Part shown: positions 1 to 7,689 of the stretch, in pieces
Layout: the number at the start of each line of letters is the position of its first letter
How positions within the stretch are numbered: position 1 is the stretch's first letter
Assembly: GCA_003157715.1 (NCBI GenBank)
Contig: PMKK01000115.1
Span: forward strand, 466 to 24,547
Direction: 5' to 3'
DNA: 24,082 nucleotides
From: Actinomycetota bacterium
GTDB lineage: Bacteria > Actinomycetota > Thermoleophilia > UBA2241
The notes under the pieces: model-generated
The model's database searches: none
Told to the model about the DNA's origin: nothing
Seen by the model: only the letters and a program-made list of their open reading frames with translations
Position numbers and translations under genes: made by a program

Positions 1-201
1 ATCACGACGCGCGTGACGGTCACCGACGTGGTGCCGCCCGGCGTCGTGTTCATGACCTTCCACTACAAGGAATCGCCGGTGAACGAGCTCACCAACGCCG
101 CCTCCGACCCGGTCACCAAGACGGCCGAGTTCAAGGTCTGCGCGGTGCGCGTCGAGAAGGTGCCGGACAGCGAACTGGTGAGCGCCGCGCCGGCCGTCTG
201 A
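1..201 (+). CDS. fdhF: Formate dehydrogenase-type molybdopterin oxidoreductase, C-terminal fragment
   Basis: The reading frame is open from the first base of the window, so only the last 66 residues are seen; the stop is at 199-201. The fragment has the ending of formate dehydrogenase alpha subunits: VPPGVVFMTFHY, then NELTNAASDPVTKTAEFK and VCAVRVEKV. This is the end of the molydopterin-dinucleotide-binding domain, which holds the bis-MGD cofactor. The enzyme oxidises formate to CO2 or runs in reverse. The catalytic Cys or selenocysteine and the FeS clusters lie upstream, outside the window, so electron acceptor and selenium use cannot be judged. A strong terminator follows 65 bases later, so this gene ends its own transcript. 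A related molybdopterin oxidoreductase is possible, but the VPPGVVFMTFH and VCAVRVE blocks favour formate dehydrogenase. Confidence 0.8.
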   Translation: MTTRVTVTDVVPPGVVFMTFHYKESPVNELTNAASDPVTKTAEFKVCAVRVEKVPDSELVSAAPAV

Positions 202-265
202 CGGTCGGCACGGCGCTCGTCCGCCCGCGGGTCGCCGCCGCCGCGACTCGCGGCCCTCCCAGCTT

Positions 266-309
266 GTGACAAAACGGCGCGTCCCTGGAGGGACGCGCCG
301 TTTTGTCAC
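266..309. terminator. Perfect 21-bp inverted repeat, probably a bidirectional terminator
   Basis: Bases 266-286 and 289-309 are exact reverse complements around a GG centre, which in RNA gives about 20 bp closed by a UGGA tetraloop. The stem has a GC-rich core (CGGCGCGTCCCT) flanked by AAAA on one side and TTTT on the other, so it looks like an intrinsic terminator from either strand. The T run lies inside the stem and is followed by GTCAC rather than by a free U tail. It ends the formate dehydrogenase transcript and insulates the cluster downstream. Confidence 0.8.
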
Positions 310-352
310 TACCTGCCGCGTCGAGGCTGTCGCCGTGTACTCATTACCCGTG

Positions 353-382
353 TTGTGTTCGCACGAGAATAACGACTACAAT
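353..382 (+). promoter_or_regulatory. Possible sigma-70-type promoter for the mop cluster
   Basis: TTGTGT (353-358) and TACAAT (377-382) are separated by 18 bases, in the only AT-rich patch (about 335-385) of the intergenic region. The -10 element is good and the -35 element weak. It lies downstream of the terminator and about 155 bases before the first gene, leaving a long untranslated leader. No promoter mapping is available. Confidence 0.4.
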
Positions 383-421
383 GCGGCGACCGCACGACGA
401 TCATCGCGTGCCTGTGGGCGA

Positions 422-506
422 GCCTCTCGGTGCAGCCGGCGGACCGGTCGGTGTGCGGTTTCGTGCTTGCGTCCGACCGACCGGCGGCCGGCAAGGTAGC
501 CGAGGC
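422..506 (+). other. Foldable 5' leader upstream of the mop cluster
   Basis: The stretch can fold into nested helices. GCCTC (422-426) pairs with GAGGC (502-506). GCCGG (435-439) pairs with CCGGC (488-492). A perfect 9-bp helix joins CCGGTCGGT (444-452) to ACCGACCGG (476-484), leaving a 23-base apical part. It lies between the putative promoter and the first start codon at 539. I compared it from memory with the molybdenum-cofactor riboswitch: a GCCTC start and a CGGCAAGGTAG near the end are faintly similar, but the GGCGAAGG...CGCCTCCC helix is missing. No class is assigned. The rest of 202-538 shows only the terminator and promoter candidates. Confidence 0.35.
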
Positions 507-538
507 CGGGCGCGCCATGGGGGACGAGCGGGGGCCGC

Positions 539-1477
539 ATGTATCTGATGCAACGCCTGTACGAGGAGTCGCTACCACTGGCGGCCGCCACGACCGTGAC
601 GTCGCTCACCGTGGGCCTGGGCTACACAGCGGTCGCGACCGGTGACGGCGGCCTTGGACTGTCGTATACGTGGGTAGACGACAAAGAGCGCAGCTCCTAC
701 GGCAACGGCTATCGCGACGTCGAGGGTGAGGGCGCCGGCGTGCTGCTCGAACGGCTCCTGAGCGACGACCCCTTCCAGCGCAGTATCGGTTTGGCGACCG
801 TGAACGCGCTGCATCACCACCGGACGTCTGGCCTGGTCGACGACACGGGTTCACCCTTGAGTCTCTCGCTGCGGCTCGCCCGCATCGGCGCCGGCACGCA
901 CGTCTCCATGGTCGGCTACTTTCCGCCGCTCGCGCGCGCGTTGCCCGGGCTCGGGGTCGAGCTCGACGTCATCGACTCGTCGCTGGGGCTCGGCGATCCG
1001 CTGGAGTTCCGCGCCCGCCTGGGCTCGTGGACCGAGGTGCTGATCATGACGGCCACCACGCTCTTAAACGAAAGCGCCGAAGACCTGCTCCTGGCGACGG
1101 GTCCGGGGGTGCGGTCCATCATGATGGGGCCCAGCACGCCGCTGGTGCCCGCGGCCTTCGCCCATCTGCCGCTCACGGCTCTCGCCGGGATCGTGCCGTG
1201 CGACACCACCGCCGTCGAGAAGGCCGTGCGCCATGGGTCGGCGACGCCGGGCATGAAGCCGTACGTGCGCAAGGTGTACTGCGTCTGCGCGCGCGGCGAC
1301 GCCGAGCCGGAGCGGGACGCCCGGCGCGTGGCGCGACCGTCCGCCGAGCACGAATGGCCAAAAGCACAGAAGACCGTTTCGTCCGTTCCCTACCCGGGTC
1401 GCCGCGTGCCGAGCGTTCACCGCCTCGGCCCGTCGCCGGCGGCCGCAACACCATCTCCAGGAGCCATGCATGGATAG
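539..1477 (+). CDS. DUF364/DUF4213 putative heavy-metal-chelation protein, copy 1
   Basis: This protein of 312 residues is a clear paralogue of the one at 6913-7689. They share LTVGLGYTAV, GGLGLSYTW, RSIGLATVNAL, MVGYFPP, LIMTATTLLN and GPSTPL, ending in RKVY. The layout fits DUF4213 (enolase-N-like) followed by the Rossmann-like DUF364 domain, annotated in Pfam as putative heavy-metal chelation. No enzyme activity is established, and a role in metal or cofactor handling is inferred from its position directly before mop. The start at 539 has only a weak G-rich ribosome site. After RKVY (near residue 248) there is a tail of about 60 residues rich in Arg and Pro that has no counterpart in copy 2. 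The frame runs 8 bases into mop. The tail may be little-selected sequence that keeps translation coupled to mop. Confidence 0.8.
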   Translation: MYLMQRLYEESLPLAAATTVTSLTVGLGYTAVATGDGGLGLSYTWVDDKERSSYGNGYRDVEGEGAGVLLERLLSDDPFQRSIGLATVNALHHHRTSGLVDDTGSPLSLSLRLARIGAGTHVSMVGYFPPLARALPGLGVELDVIDSSLGLGDPLEFRARLGSWTEVLIMTATTLLNESAEDLLLATGPGVRSIMMGPSTPLVPAAFAHLPLTALAGIVPCDTTAVEKAVRHGSATPGMKPYVRKVYCVCARGDAEPERDARRVARPSAEHEWPKAQKTVSSVPYPGRRVPSVHRLGPSPAAATPSPGAMHG

Positions 1478-4205
1478 GAAACTGCTCAGTATCAACGGCA
1501 TACCCACCACCGTCATGTGCGATGCGACCGAGAAGCTGGCCGACGTGATCCGCCATCAAGCCGGCCTCACCGGCACCAAGATCGCCTGCCGCCAGGGCCA
1601 GTGCGGCTGCTGTTCGGTGATCTTGAACGGCAAGGTCGTGCGCTCGTGCACGACGACCATGAAACGCGTGCCGGCCGAGTCGGAGATCACGACCATCGAA
1701 GGCATCGGCACGCCCGACAGGCTGCACGCCCTGCAGCTCGCCTGGATCCTGCACGGTGGCGCCCAGTGCGGCTACTGCTCGCCCGGGTTTATCGTCTCGT
1801 CCAAGGCGCTGCTCGACCAGAATCCCGACCCGACTCGCGAAGAGATCCGCGAGTGGTGGCAGAAGCACGCCAACGTGTGCCGCTGTACCGGCTACAAGCC
1901 GCTCGTCGACGCCGTCGTCGACGCCGCCAAGGTACTGCGCGGCGAGATGAGCGAAGACGAGCTCACCTACAAGGTGCCGGCCGACGGCCACATCTGGAAC
2001 ACGCGCTTTCCGAAGCCGAGCGCCGTCGCCAAGGTCACCGGCCTGATCGACTACGGCGCCGACCTCGAGCTCAAGATGCCGCCCGGCACGCTGTTCTGCG
2101 CCGTCGTCCACGCGCTGGTCTCGCATGCCAACGTGCTGTCCATCGACGTTTCCGAGGCCGAGAAGATGCCCGGCGTCGTCAAGGTGGTCACCCACAAGGA
2201 CGTGAAGGGCAGAAACCGCATCAACGGTCTGGTCGGGTTCCCCGACGACGTGCACGCCGACGGCTACGAGCGGCCGATCCTCTGCGACACGAAGGTGTTC
2301 CAGTACGGCGACGCCCTGGCCATCGTCTGCGCCGACACGATCGAACAGGCCAGAGCGGCCGTCCCCAAGGTCAAGGTCGAGCTCGAGGAGCTGCCGGCCT
2401 ACATGAGCGCGCTCGACGCCATCGCCGACGACGCCATCGAGATCTACCCGGGCACGCCCAATCACTTCTTCACGCAGCAGCTGATCAAGGGCGAGGACAC
2501 CAAGGAGATCTTCGAGAACGCGGCGCATGTCGTCGAGGGCAAGTACTACCTGCAGCGCCAGCCCCACCTGTTCTTCGAACCGGACTGCGGCTTCGCCTAC
2601 ACCGACGAAGAGGGCAGGGTCACGATCCACTCGAAGAGCGTCGCCCTCTACCTGCACGCCGCGATGATCGCCGAGGGCCTCGGGGTCGAAGACGACCAGC
2701 TGCGCATGGTCCAGAACCCCACCGGCGGCACGTTCGGCTACAAGTTCTGCCCCACCATGGAGGCGCTGCTCGGCGCCGCCACCATGGCCACCGGACGGAT
2801 GGTCTACCTCAAGTACGACTACTGGATGTCGATCGCCTACACCGGCAAGCGCTCGCCGCACTGGTATCACTGCAAGCTCGCGGCCGACGAGAACGGCAAG
2901 TTCGTCGCCATGGAGAACCATTGGATCTGCGACCACGGCCCCTACATGGAGTTCGGCGACAACCTGGTGCAGAAGGGCCTGTTCTGCGGCGGCGGCTACG
3001 ACATCCCGAACATGCGTGGCGAGGGCAAGCTGGTGCGCACCAACCACTCGTGGGGCTCCCCGTTTCGCGCCTGGGGATCGCCCCAGGCGTTCTTTGCCGG
3101 GGAGAGCGTCGTCGACGAGCTCGCCCGGAAGATGGGCATGGACCCCTTCGAGCTGCGCTACAAGAACCTCGCCGAGCCCGGCGCCACCTACGCGTGGGGC
3201 CAGGAGTACGAGGTCTACTCTTTCAAGAAGCTCTTCGACATGGTCAAGCCCTACTACGACAAGGCCAAGAAGCGCACGGCTGAAAACTCCACACCGGAGG
3301 TCAAGAAGGGTGTCGGCATCTCGCTCGGCATCTTCGGCGCCGGCGGCGACGGGCAGGATGTCGCCAACGCGTCGGCCGAGCTGCGCCCCGACGGCACGGT
3401 GCGCATCTACAACACCTGGGAGGACCACGGTCAAGGCTCCGACGGCGGTACGCTCGGCACCGCGCACGAAGCGCTGCGCCCGCTCGGTCTTACGATGGAG
3501 CAGATCAGCCTCGACATGAACGACACCGCCACGTCTCCCGACAGTGGCGGCGCCGGCGGCAGCCGCTCCCAGGTGATCGTCGGCAACGCCATCAAGGACG
3601 CCTGCGAGAAGCTGATCGCGGCGATGACCAAGGGCGGCGGCTACCGCACCCACGACGAGATGGTCGCGGAAGGCCTCGACCTGCGCTACGAGGGCAGCTG
3701 GACGCAGACCATGGGCGAGTTCGTCGACCCGAACACGGGTCAGGGCACACCGATCGCCAACTACATGTACAGCGTCTTCCTGGCCGAGGTGTCCGTCGAG
3801 GTGGCGACCGGCAAGACCTACGTCGATCACCTGCTGATCTGCACCGACGTGGGCGTTATCAACAGCCGCCTGAACGTCGACGGGCAGATGTGGGGCAGCC
3901 TGTCGCAGGGCATCGGCCTCGCCCTCACCGAGGACTTCGAGGACTTGAAGAAGCACACCAACATGCGCGCCTGCGGTATCCCGTATCCAAAGGACGTCAC
4001 CGACGACCTCACGGTGATGTACCTGGAGACGCCGCGGCCGCTGGGCCCCTACGGCGCCTCGGGTTGCGGGGAGGCTCCGCTGACGTCGCCGCACACCGCG
4101 ATCATCAACGCCATCGACGATGCCTGCGGTGCCCGCGTGCGGCATCTGCCGGCTCTGCCCGAAAAGGTCCTGGCCTCCATGAAAGAGGACATCCAGGCCT
4201 ACTAG
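1470..4205 (+). CDS. mop: Aldehyde oxidoreductase, xanthine oxidase family (Mop type)
   Basis: This protein of 911 residues oxidises aldehydes to carboxylic acids. It is collinear with Desulfovibrio gigas Mop (907 residues), a cytoplasmic enzyme with molybdopterin-cytosine dinucleotide, two [2Fe-2S] clusters and no FAD domain. Cys40, 45, 48 and 60 form the plant-ferredoxin-type cluster; Cys100, 103, 137 and 139 form the second, starting in QCGYCSPGF. The molybdenum part has GGTFGYKF, WGSPFRAWGSPQ and GGAGGSRSQV, and GASGCGEAPLTSPH holds Glu868, the counterpart of the D. gigas catalytic Glu869. With no flavin domain, electrons must leave from the FeS clusters to a partner, most likely the flavin/FeS protein encoded next. 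AGGAG at 1459-1463, 6 bases before the ATG, fixes the start. Physiological substrate unknown. Confidence 0.95.
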   Translation: MDRKLLSINGIPTTVMCDATEKLADVIRHQAGLTGTKIACRQGQCGCCSVILNGKVVRSCTTTMKRVPAESEITTIEGIGTPDRLHALQLAWILHGGAQCGYCSPGFIVSSKALLDQNPDPTREEIREWWQKHANVCRCTGYKPLVDAVVDAAKVLRGEMSEDELTYKVPADGHIWNTRFPKPSAVAKVTGLIDYGADLELKMPPGTLFCAVVHALVSHANVLSIDVSEAEKMPGVVKVVTHKDVKGRNRINGLVGFPDDVHADGYERPILCDTKVFQYGDALAIVCADTIEQARAAVPKVKVELEELPAYMSALDAIADDAIEIYPGTPNHFFTQQLIKGEDTKEIFENAAHVVEGKYYLQRQPHLFFEPDCGFAYTDEEGRVTIHSKSVALYLHAAMIAEGLGVEDDQLRMVQNPTGGTFGYKFCPTMEALLGAATMATGRMVYLKYDYWMSIAYTGKRSPHWYHCKLAADENGKFVAMENHWICDHGPYMEFGDNLVQKGLFCGGGYDIPNMRGEGKLVRTNHSWGSPFRAWGSPQAFFAGESVVDELARKMGMDPFELRYKNLAEPGATYAWGQEYEVYSFKKLFDMVKPYYDKAKKRTAENSTPEVKKGVGISLGIFGAGGDGQDVANASAELRPDGTVRIYNTWEDHGQGSDGGTLGTAHEALRPLGLTMEQISLDMNDTATSPDSGGAGGSRSQVIVGNAIKDACEKLIAAMTKGGGYRTHDEMVAEGLDLRYEGSWTQTMGEFVDPNTGQGTPIANYMYSVFLAEVSVEVATGKTYVDHLLICTDVGVINSRLNVDGQMWGSLSQGIGLALTEDFEDLKKHTNMRACGIPYPKDVTDDLTVMYLETPRPLGPYGASGCGEAPLTSPHTAIINAIDDACGARVRHLPALPEKVLASMKEDIQAY

Positions 4206-4223
4206 AAGGCCGGAAGCTTCTGC

Positions 4224-4284
4224 GCGCCGGCCGCCGTGAGGCGGCCGGCGCGGCAGGCGGCCGGCGCCGGTCATGTGCCGGCGC
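4224..4284 (+). promoter_or_regulatory. Intercistronic hairpins after mop
   Basis: A perfect 12-bp GC stem (4224-4235 with 4240-4251) is capped by GTGA, a GNRA-type tetraloop. A second 7-bp stem follows (4264-4270 with 4278-4284). There is no T run, so this is not a normal intrinsic terminator. It sits in one of the few gaps of the cluster, between the catalytic gene and the accessory genes. A 3'-end-stabilising or partial attenuation element that raises mop over its neighbours is plausible. Confidence 0.5.
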
Positions 4285-4314
4285 GGGCCGGTTTGCCTTG
4301 CCGAAGGACGCATG

Positions 4315-6885
4315 ATGGACCAGAAGAGACTGCTTCGGCTCGAGGAGCAGTGCATCCAGAATCAGCCGCCCGCCTGCGACGCGGCGTGTCCCGTGCACGT
4401 CGCAGCGCGGGCGATGCTCGCCGCGGCCTGCCGGGGCGACTGGAACGAAGCCCGCCGGGTCTTCACGCAGGCGGTGCCGTTCCCGCACGTGATCGCACGC
4501 TGCTGCGACGCGCCCTGCCAGACGGCCTGCGTGCGCGAGCAGGTCGGCGGGGCGATCCGAATCCGCGACCTCGAGCACGCGGCGATAGAGTACGGCGCGC
4601 CGCCGCCGGCGCCGGCGGCGGCGCGCCGCAAGAAGCCGGGTCGCATCGCCGTGATCGGCGCCGGCCTCAGCGGCCTCACGGCCGCGTACGAGCTCGCCCG
4701 CAAGGGCTACTCGGTCGTGATCTTCGAGGCGCAGGACGCAGCCGGAGGGCGCGCCCGCGACCTGGGCGAGGGCCTGCTTTCCGAGGCGGACCTCGAGGCA
4801 GACTGCGCCCTCGTGACCGAGGCCGGTGCGCGGTTCGTGCCGTTTACTTCCGTGGCGCTCACGCGGCCCCGCGGAGAGAACGCTCTGGCCGCTCTGGCGC
4901 CCGACGTCGACGCCGTGTTTCTGGCCATGGGTGCCCCCGAGGCCGATGTCGGCGCCGCCCTCGGCTACGGCCTCGACGACCAAGGCAGGATCGCTGTCGA
5001 CCCGGTCACGCTGGCGACCAGTAAGCCGGGGACCTACTGCGGCGGCAGCATCCTGCGACCCCTTGAGCCGTGGTCTCCCATCGCCTCGATCGCCGACGGC
5101 CGCCGGGCGGCGCTGTCGATCGACCGGCAGTTGCAGCACGTCTCCCTGGGCGCGTCCCGCGGCGATCGCGGCGGCTACGCGACCGGCCTGATCGTCAACT
5201 TGAAGGGCGCGGCAAGCGTGCCCCCCGCCGCCGCGGCCGACCCAGCGCGCGGCTACTCACGCGACGAAGCCACGGCCGAGGCGAAGCGCTGCCTGCAGTG
5301 CGAGTGTCTCGAATGCGTCAAGGCGTGTTCGTATCTGGAGAAGTACGGCGCGCACCCCGGGCTGTATGCGCGCCGCATCTACAACAACCTCACCGTGACG
5401 AGCGGCAGGGGCACTCGTAAGGCCAACAAGATGATCGACTCCTGCAGCCGCTGCCGCCTCTGCTACGAGGTCTGCCCGGTCGACCTCGACATGGCCGACG
5501 TGATCGGCGACGCCCGCCGCGAGATGGTACGACAGGGCAGGATGCCCGCCTCGGCCTTCGACTTTGCCGTGCAGGACCTCAGGCTCGCCGTCGGCGAGCG
5601 CTCCGCCCTGGCGCGCCACGCCCCCGGCACCGACGTGAGCGAGGCCGTCTTCTTTCCCGGCTGCCAGCTTGCGGCGTCCGATCCCGCTCAGGTGGAGCGG
5701 GCGTACGCGCACCTGAGGGAGCGCTACTCGCCGGCCACCGGGCTCCTGCTGTACTGCTGTGGCGCGCCGGCCGACTGGGCCGGCCAGGGCGCCGTCTTCG
5801 ACGGGACGCTGGCCGGCCTGCGCGAGAACCTCGGGAGTCTCGGTGCGCCGCGCGTGATCCTCGCCTGTCCGACGTGCGAGACCGTCTTCGCGGCGCGGCT
5901 GCCCGAGTTCGAGACGGTGTCGCTGTGGGAAGTGCTGCGCGACGTGGGGCTGCCCGACGGCGCGGCTGGCTCGGGAGGCGGGCGCCGCGTGGCCGTCCAC
6001 GACGCCTGCACGGCGCGCTACCAGGACGACGTCCAGCGCGCGGTCCGCGAGGTGGTCACCGCCTGCGGCTACGAGGTCGACGAGCTCGAGATGTCGCGCG
6101 AGCGCACGGAATGCTGCGGGTTCGGCGGCCTCATGCTCTACGCCAACCCGGAGATGGGCGACCTTGTCGTGGACCGCCGCATCGCCGAGACAGACGCCGA
6201 CTACATCGCTTATTGCGCCATGTGTCGCGACCGCTTCGCCGCCAGGGGAAAGCGCTCACTGCACGTCCTCGACCTGCTCTTCGGCGAGACCTACGAGACG
6301 CGGGCCGAGCGCCGCGGACCGGTGCTGACGCAGCGCTCGGCACAGCGAGTCGCTCTCAAGGAGCGCCTGCTCGCCGGCGTCTGGGGCGAGGGTCCCGCGG
6401 CGGGCCCGAGCCGGCGTGACGACCTTGTGCTGACACCCGAGGTAGAGGACCTCCTGGAACAGCGGTACATCCGCCCCGACGAGGTCCGCGCGGTGATCGC
6501 AAGCGGGCAGGAGACGGGCGGCCGCTTCATCGAGCCGGCCACCGGGCACCTGCTCGCGGCTCGGTCGATCGGTGCGGTCACCTACTGGGTCGAGTACGCT
6601 TCGCAAGGTGACCGCTTCATCGTCTACAGTGCCTACAGCCACCGTATGGAGCTCAAGCCGCCGCCGTGGCCGGCGGCCGATGCTCTCGAAGACGACGACG
6701 GCCGGATCTGGTTCTGCGCGCAGGGCGAGCACGCGCTCGAGCCGCGGTCGGTGACGCTCTCCTACCTCGTGGCCGGCTTTCCGGTGAAGCTGCCGACCTG
6801 TCTGGAACACGGTCTCGTGCTCGTCTCCGAGCGTCTCGCCACCGGGCGGATGCGCGAGGTCGAGCTCGCCCTGGAGGACAAGTGA
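4315..6885 (+). CDS. Fused flavin/[4Fe-4S]/CCG-domain oxidoreductase, probable electron partner of Mop
   Basis: An 856-residue multidomain redox protein. Residues 1-95 resemble the FeS domain of the glutamate synthase small subunit (Cys21, 25, 63, 64, 68, 72). A flavin Rossmann motif GAGLSG is at 115-120. The chain then passes quickly from VFLAMGA (201-207) to SPIASIADGRRAA, so the inserted NAD(P)H domain of relatives seems missing. A dicluster ferredoxin part follows (Cys326, 329, 331, 334, 338; Cys377, 380, 383, 387). Two CCG modules like HdrB come next: C450...CC481-482...C518xxC521 and C565...CC600-601...C634xxC637. The end (ATGRMREVELALEDK) matches what I recall of the small DVU_1557 redox protein, so this looks like a DVU_1558-DVU_1557 fusion. 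GAAGGA at 4303-4308 fits the ATG at 4315; an ATG at 4312 is the alternative. Accepting electrons from Mop is inferred. Confidence 0.8.
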   Translation: MDQKRLLRLEEQCIQNQPPACDAACPVHVAARAMLAAACRGDWNEARRVFTQAVPFPHVIARCCDAPCQTACVREQVGGAIRIRDLEHAAIEYGAPPPAPAAARRKKPGRIAVIGAGLSGLTAAYELARKGYSVVIFEAQDAAGGRARDLGEGLLSEADLEADCALVTEAGARFVPFTSVALTRPRGENALAALAPDVDAVFLAMGAPEADVGAALGYGLDDQGRIAVDPVTLATSKPGTYCGGSILRPLEPWSPIASIADGRRAALSIDRQLQHVSLGASRGDRGGYATGLIVNLKGAASVPPAAAADPARGYSRDEATAEAKRCLQCECLECVKACSYLEKYGAHPGLYARRIYNNLTVTSGRGTRKANKMIDSCSRCRLCYEVCPVDLDMADVIGDARREMVRQGRMPASAFDFAVQDLRLAVGERSALARHAPGTDVSEAVFFPGCQLAASDPAQVERAYAHLRERYSPATGLLLYCCGAPADWAGQGAVFDGTLAGLRENLGSLGAPRVILACPTCETVFAARLPEFETVSLWEVLRDVGLPDGAAGSGGGRRVAVHDACTARYQDDVQRAVREVVTACGYEVDELEMSRERTECCGFGGLMLYANPEMGDLVVDRRIAETDADYIAYCAMCRDRFAARGKRSLHVLDLLFGETYETRAERRGPVLTQRSAQRVALKERLLAGVWGEGPAAGPSRRDDLVLTPEVEDLLEQRYIRPDEVRAVIASGQETGGRFIEPATGHLLAARSIGAVTYWVEYASQGDRFIVYSAYSHRMELKPPPWPAADALEDDDGRIWFCAQGEHALEPRSVTLSYLVAGFPVKLPTCLEHGLVLVSERLATGRMREVELALEDK

Positions 6886-6912
6886 GCGGCAGACACGAGT
6901 GAGGGGCAGATC

Positions 6913-7689
6913 ATGGATCTGATGCGGCGGCTCCACGACGCCTGCGCGGAACGCGCGGCACAGGCGGCAGTGACCGATCTCACGATAGGGCTGGGGTATG
7001 CGGCCGTCTCTGTCGAGGGCGGCGGTCTCGGGCTGGCCTACACGTGGTTCGGCGACAAGGCGTGCTGCTCGTTCATGCGCGGCTGGGACGAGGTTGAGGG
7101 CGCTCCGGCGACGGAGCTCCTCGGGCGGCTGCTCAGCGCCGACGGCTTCGAGCGCAGCATCGGGCTGGCGACGGTGAACGCGCTCAACCAGGCCGCCGCC
7201 GGCCGTCTTCCCGCCGACGAAGGTCCGGCGGGCGCGCTCGTGCGAGGCCTGCGCATCGAGCGGGCCACGAAGGTCGCCATGGTGGGCTTCTTCCCGCCGG
7301 TCGCGAAGGCGTTGGAGGCTCTCGGCGCCGAGCTCGAGGTGGTCGACACGGCTCTCGGCATCGGCGATCAGCAAACGTTCAAGGAGCGCCTCGGCGACTG
7401 GGCCGAGGCACTGATCATGACTTCGACCACGCTGCTCAACGACACCGCGGAGGAGCTGCTCGGGCACGCCGCGCCGGGGGTGCGCGTCGCGCTCCTCGGC
7501 CCGAGCACGCCGCTGATTCCGCAGGCGTTCGTCCCCCTGCGCGTCGATGTGCTTGCCGGTATGGTGCCGGTCGACGCCGAGCGGGTGCGGCGAGCGGTGC
7601 GGCACGGCGGCGGCACGCCCGAGCTGCAGCGGTTCTCGCGCAAGGTGTACTGGGATCGCGGCGCGGCCGCGGTGCGGGGGACGCAATGA
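6913..7689 (+). CDS. DUF364/DUF4213 putative heavy-metal-chelation protein, copy 2
   Basis: This 258-residue paralogue of the protein at 539-1477 keeps every shared block: LTIGLGYAAV, GGLGLAYTWF, RSIGLATVNALN, MVGFFPP, LIMTSTTLLNDTAEELL and GPSTPLIP. It ends soon after SRKVYW, probably the natural family length. GAGGGG at 6901-6906 lies 6 bases before the ATG. Its stop overlaps the start of the methyltransferase (ATGA at 7686-7689), so the two are translationally coupled. The two copies bracket mop and the fused oxidoreductase and have diverged mostly at surface-type positions, which suggests separate but related roles, perhaps as two halves of a heterodimer. The biochemical function is not known. 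Confidence 0.82.
   Translation: MDLMRRLHDACAERAAQAAVTDLTIGLGYAAVSVEGGGLGLAYTWFGDKACCSFMRGWDEVEGAPATELLGRLLSADGFERSIGLATVNALNQAAAGRLPADEGPAGALVRGLRIERATKVAMVGFFPPVAKALEALGAELEVVDTALGIGDQQTFKERLGDWAEALIMTSTTLLNDTAEELLGHAAPGVRVALLGPSTPLIPQAFVPLRVDVLAGMVPVDAERVRRAVRHGGGTPELQRFSRKVYWDRGAAAVRGTQ

Noticed and set aside
422..506. Known molybdenum-cofactor riboswitch
   Set aside because: A GCCTC start and an AAGG near the end are suggestive, but the conserved GGCGAAGG and CGCCTCCC helix and other core blocks are missing. Kept only as an unclassified foldable leader.
1173..4355. A 1060-codon open frame on the minus strand opposite mop
   Set aside because: It is antisense to a gene with full conserved motifs, and its translation is Arg/Asp/Val/Leu-rich with no recognisable domain. 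Long antisense frames are expected at this GC content because stop codons are rare opposite G/C-ending codons.
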